DNA of 8,969 nt from an uncultured Methylobacillus sp. (GTDB taxonomy: Bacteria; Pseudomonadota; Gammaproteobacteria; Burkholderiales; Methylophilaceae): the NCBI GenBank assembly GCA_946481235.1, contig CAMLME010000075.1, forward strand, positions 1 through 8,969, given 5' to 3'. A program made the position numbers and the translations under genes. The notes under the pieces were generated by a model that saw only the letters and a list, made by a program, of their open reading frames with translations, had not been told where the DNA came from and ran no database searches. Shown piece by piece: positions 8,281 to 8,969 of the stretch. Each line of letters opens with the position of its first letter. Positions within the stretch are counted from its first letter, which is position 1.

Positions 8281-8969
8281 ATGTCTAACGCACAACACCA
8301 TCGCCTCGCTCCGCGCGCCCTGCTGCTCGCACTGATCTCCGCCTGCTATCCGATGACGGCCCTCGCCGCTGCCGGCAAGGTTGAGTTCGTTGTCGGCAAC
8401 GTAGCCGCCATCGGCTCGGATGGACGTTCCCGCCCCCTAGCTAAAGGTGCGGACATCGATGCCGGCGACACCATCCAGACCGGCGACGGCCGCGCCCAGG
8501 TACGCTTTATCGACGGCGGCTTCATCTCCCTGACGCCGAACACCGAATTCAAGGTCAATGAGTACAACTATCCCGGCAAGGCAGACGGCACCGAGAAAGG
8601 CTTCTTCGGCCTCGTGAAAGGCGGCTTGCGGGCCGTAACCGGCGCTATCGGGCATACCAACAAGAAGACTTACCTGGTGAACACCCCGGTCGCCACCATC
8701 GGCATTCGCGGCACCGAGTTCCTGGCGACAATGGGTGAAAAGCTGATCGTCAAAGTCGGCGACGGTGCGGTTTACATCGTCAACGCCGCCGGCGACATCG
8801 TGCTCTACAATGGCCAATCCGGCACTGTCGACAGCCCCGACTCGCCCCCGCGCTATACCAACGACGAGCCGCGAGTCAACGCGGCCGGCCCGGCCTGGGG
8901 TACGCCGGTCGTGTTCCGTCAGGAGATACGCTGGGAGCAGCCGGACCAATACACCTACGTTGCCGGCCA
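8281..8969 (+). CDS. Exported FecR-domain protein, 3' end outside the window
   Basis: The reading frame is open from the ATG at 8281 to the window edge (229 codons plus two bases), so it is partial. The N-terminus has basic residues R8 and R12, then a hydrophobic stretch. It can be read as a type I signal (TALA|A, cleavage after about residue 29) or as a lipoprotein signal (ISAC, Cys22). The mature region is a FecR domain (PF04773 type). It has GKVEFVVGNV at 32-41, GDTIQTGDGRAQVRFIDG at 62-79, GGLRAVTG at 114-121 and the signature TPVATIGIRGTEF at 135-147. After about residue 183 a Pro/Asp-rich linker begins. Classical FecR is an inner-membrane sigma regulator of iron uptake, but exported FecR-domain proteins without an anti-sigma region are common and mostly uncharacterised. 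No FecI sigma factor or TonB receptor is visible here. Function unknown; its partner is probably the upstream barrel. Confidence 0.85.
   Translation, partial: MSNAQHHRLAPRALLLALISACYPMTALAAAGKVEFVVGNVAAIGSDGRSRPLAKGADIDAGDTIQTGDGRAQVRFIDGGFISLTPNTEFKVNEYNYPGKADGTEKGFFGLVKGGLRAVTGAIGHTNKKTYLVNTPVATIGIRGTEFLATMGEKLIVKVGDGAVYIVNAAGDIVLYNGQSGTVDSPDSPPRYTNDEPRVNAAGPAWGTPVVFRQEIRWEQPDQYTYVAG

Noticed and set aside
7699..8301. A 200-codon minus-strand open frame overlapping the barrel and FecR genes
   Set aside because: It is antisense to two genes with good signal peptides and ribosome sites. Its own translation resembles no protein I recognise.
8437..8949. A 170-codon minus-strand open frame inside the FecR-domain gene
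   Set aside because: The plus-strand frame carries clear FecR motifs, so this is its shadow.
8281..8969. Reading the FecR-domain protein as the classical FecR of a FecI/FecR iron-signalling system
   Set aside because: No ECF sigma factor or TonB-dependent receptor is adjacent, and the protein starts with a cleavable export signal rather than a cytoplasmic anti-sigma domain.

Overview
The window looks like chromosomal DNA of a Gram-negative proteobacterium. It encodes an outer-membrane lytic transglycosylase lipoprotein, a predicted outer-membrane beta-barrel, and a rarA-serS pair. G+C is fairly high (estimated near 58-60%, not counted) and coding density is high. The protein styles (YbaL-type antiporter, MltF, Slam-like barrel beside a FecR-domain protein) best suit a betaproteobacterium, perhaps Burkholderiales/Oxalobacteraceae. 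That placement is an inference from recalled family resemblance, not from a search.

Layout. Bases 1-28 hold the 5' part of a tRNA-Ser gene on the minus strand, running off the left edge, with a likely stable-RNA promoter just upstream. Divergent from it are mltF (107-1531) and ybaL (1556-3280) on the plus strand, 24 bp apart and probably co-transcribed. They converge on a minus-strand cluster that reads right to left: rarA (6739-5432), serS (5419-4133) and a TVGYGD-type potassium channel (4120-3296). Both junctions in the cluster are 12 bp, so it looks like one operon. A GC-rich hairpin (3265-3296) spans the stop codons of ybaL and the channel gene and may terminate both transcripts.

The 182-bp divergent spacer at 6740-6921 contains a very AT-rich core, two dyad symmetries and candidate promoters in both directions. 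To its right, on the plus strand, lies a second unit of two genes 12 bp apart. The first encodes a signal peptide, a short TPR domain and a C-terminal beta-barrel resembling the Slam/DUF560 architecture (6922-8268). The second encodes an exported FecR-domain protein that runs off the right edge (8281-8969+).

How the parts may work together. mltF handles cell-wall turnover. YbaL and the K+ channel are separate inner-membrane cation systems that meet tail to tail. RarA and SerS are housekeeping proteins for replication-fork maintenance and tRNA charging. The most interesting unit is the barrel plus FecR pair, which could be an outer-membrane translocon with its surface or secreted client. This is inference: the client is incomplete here and its signal peptide can be read either as a lipoprotein or as a type I signal. 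No mobile element, CRISPR array or phage gene is visible.
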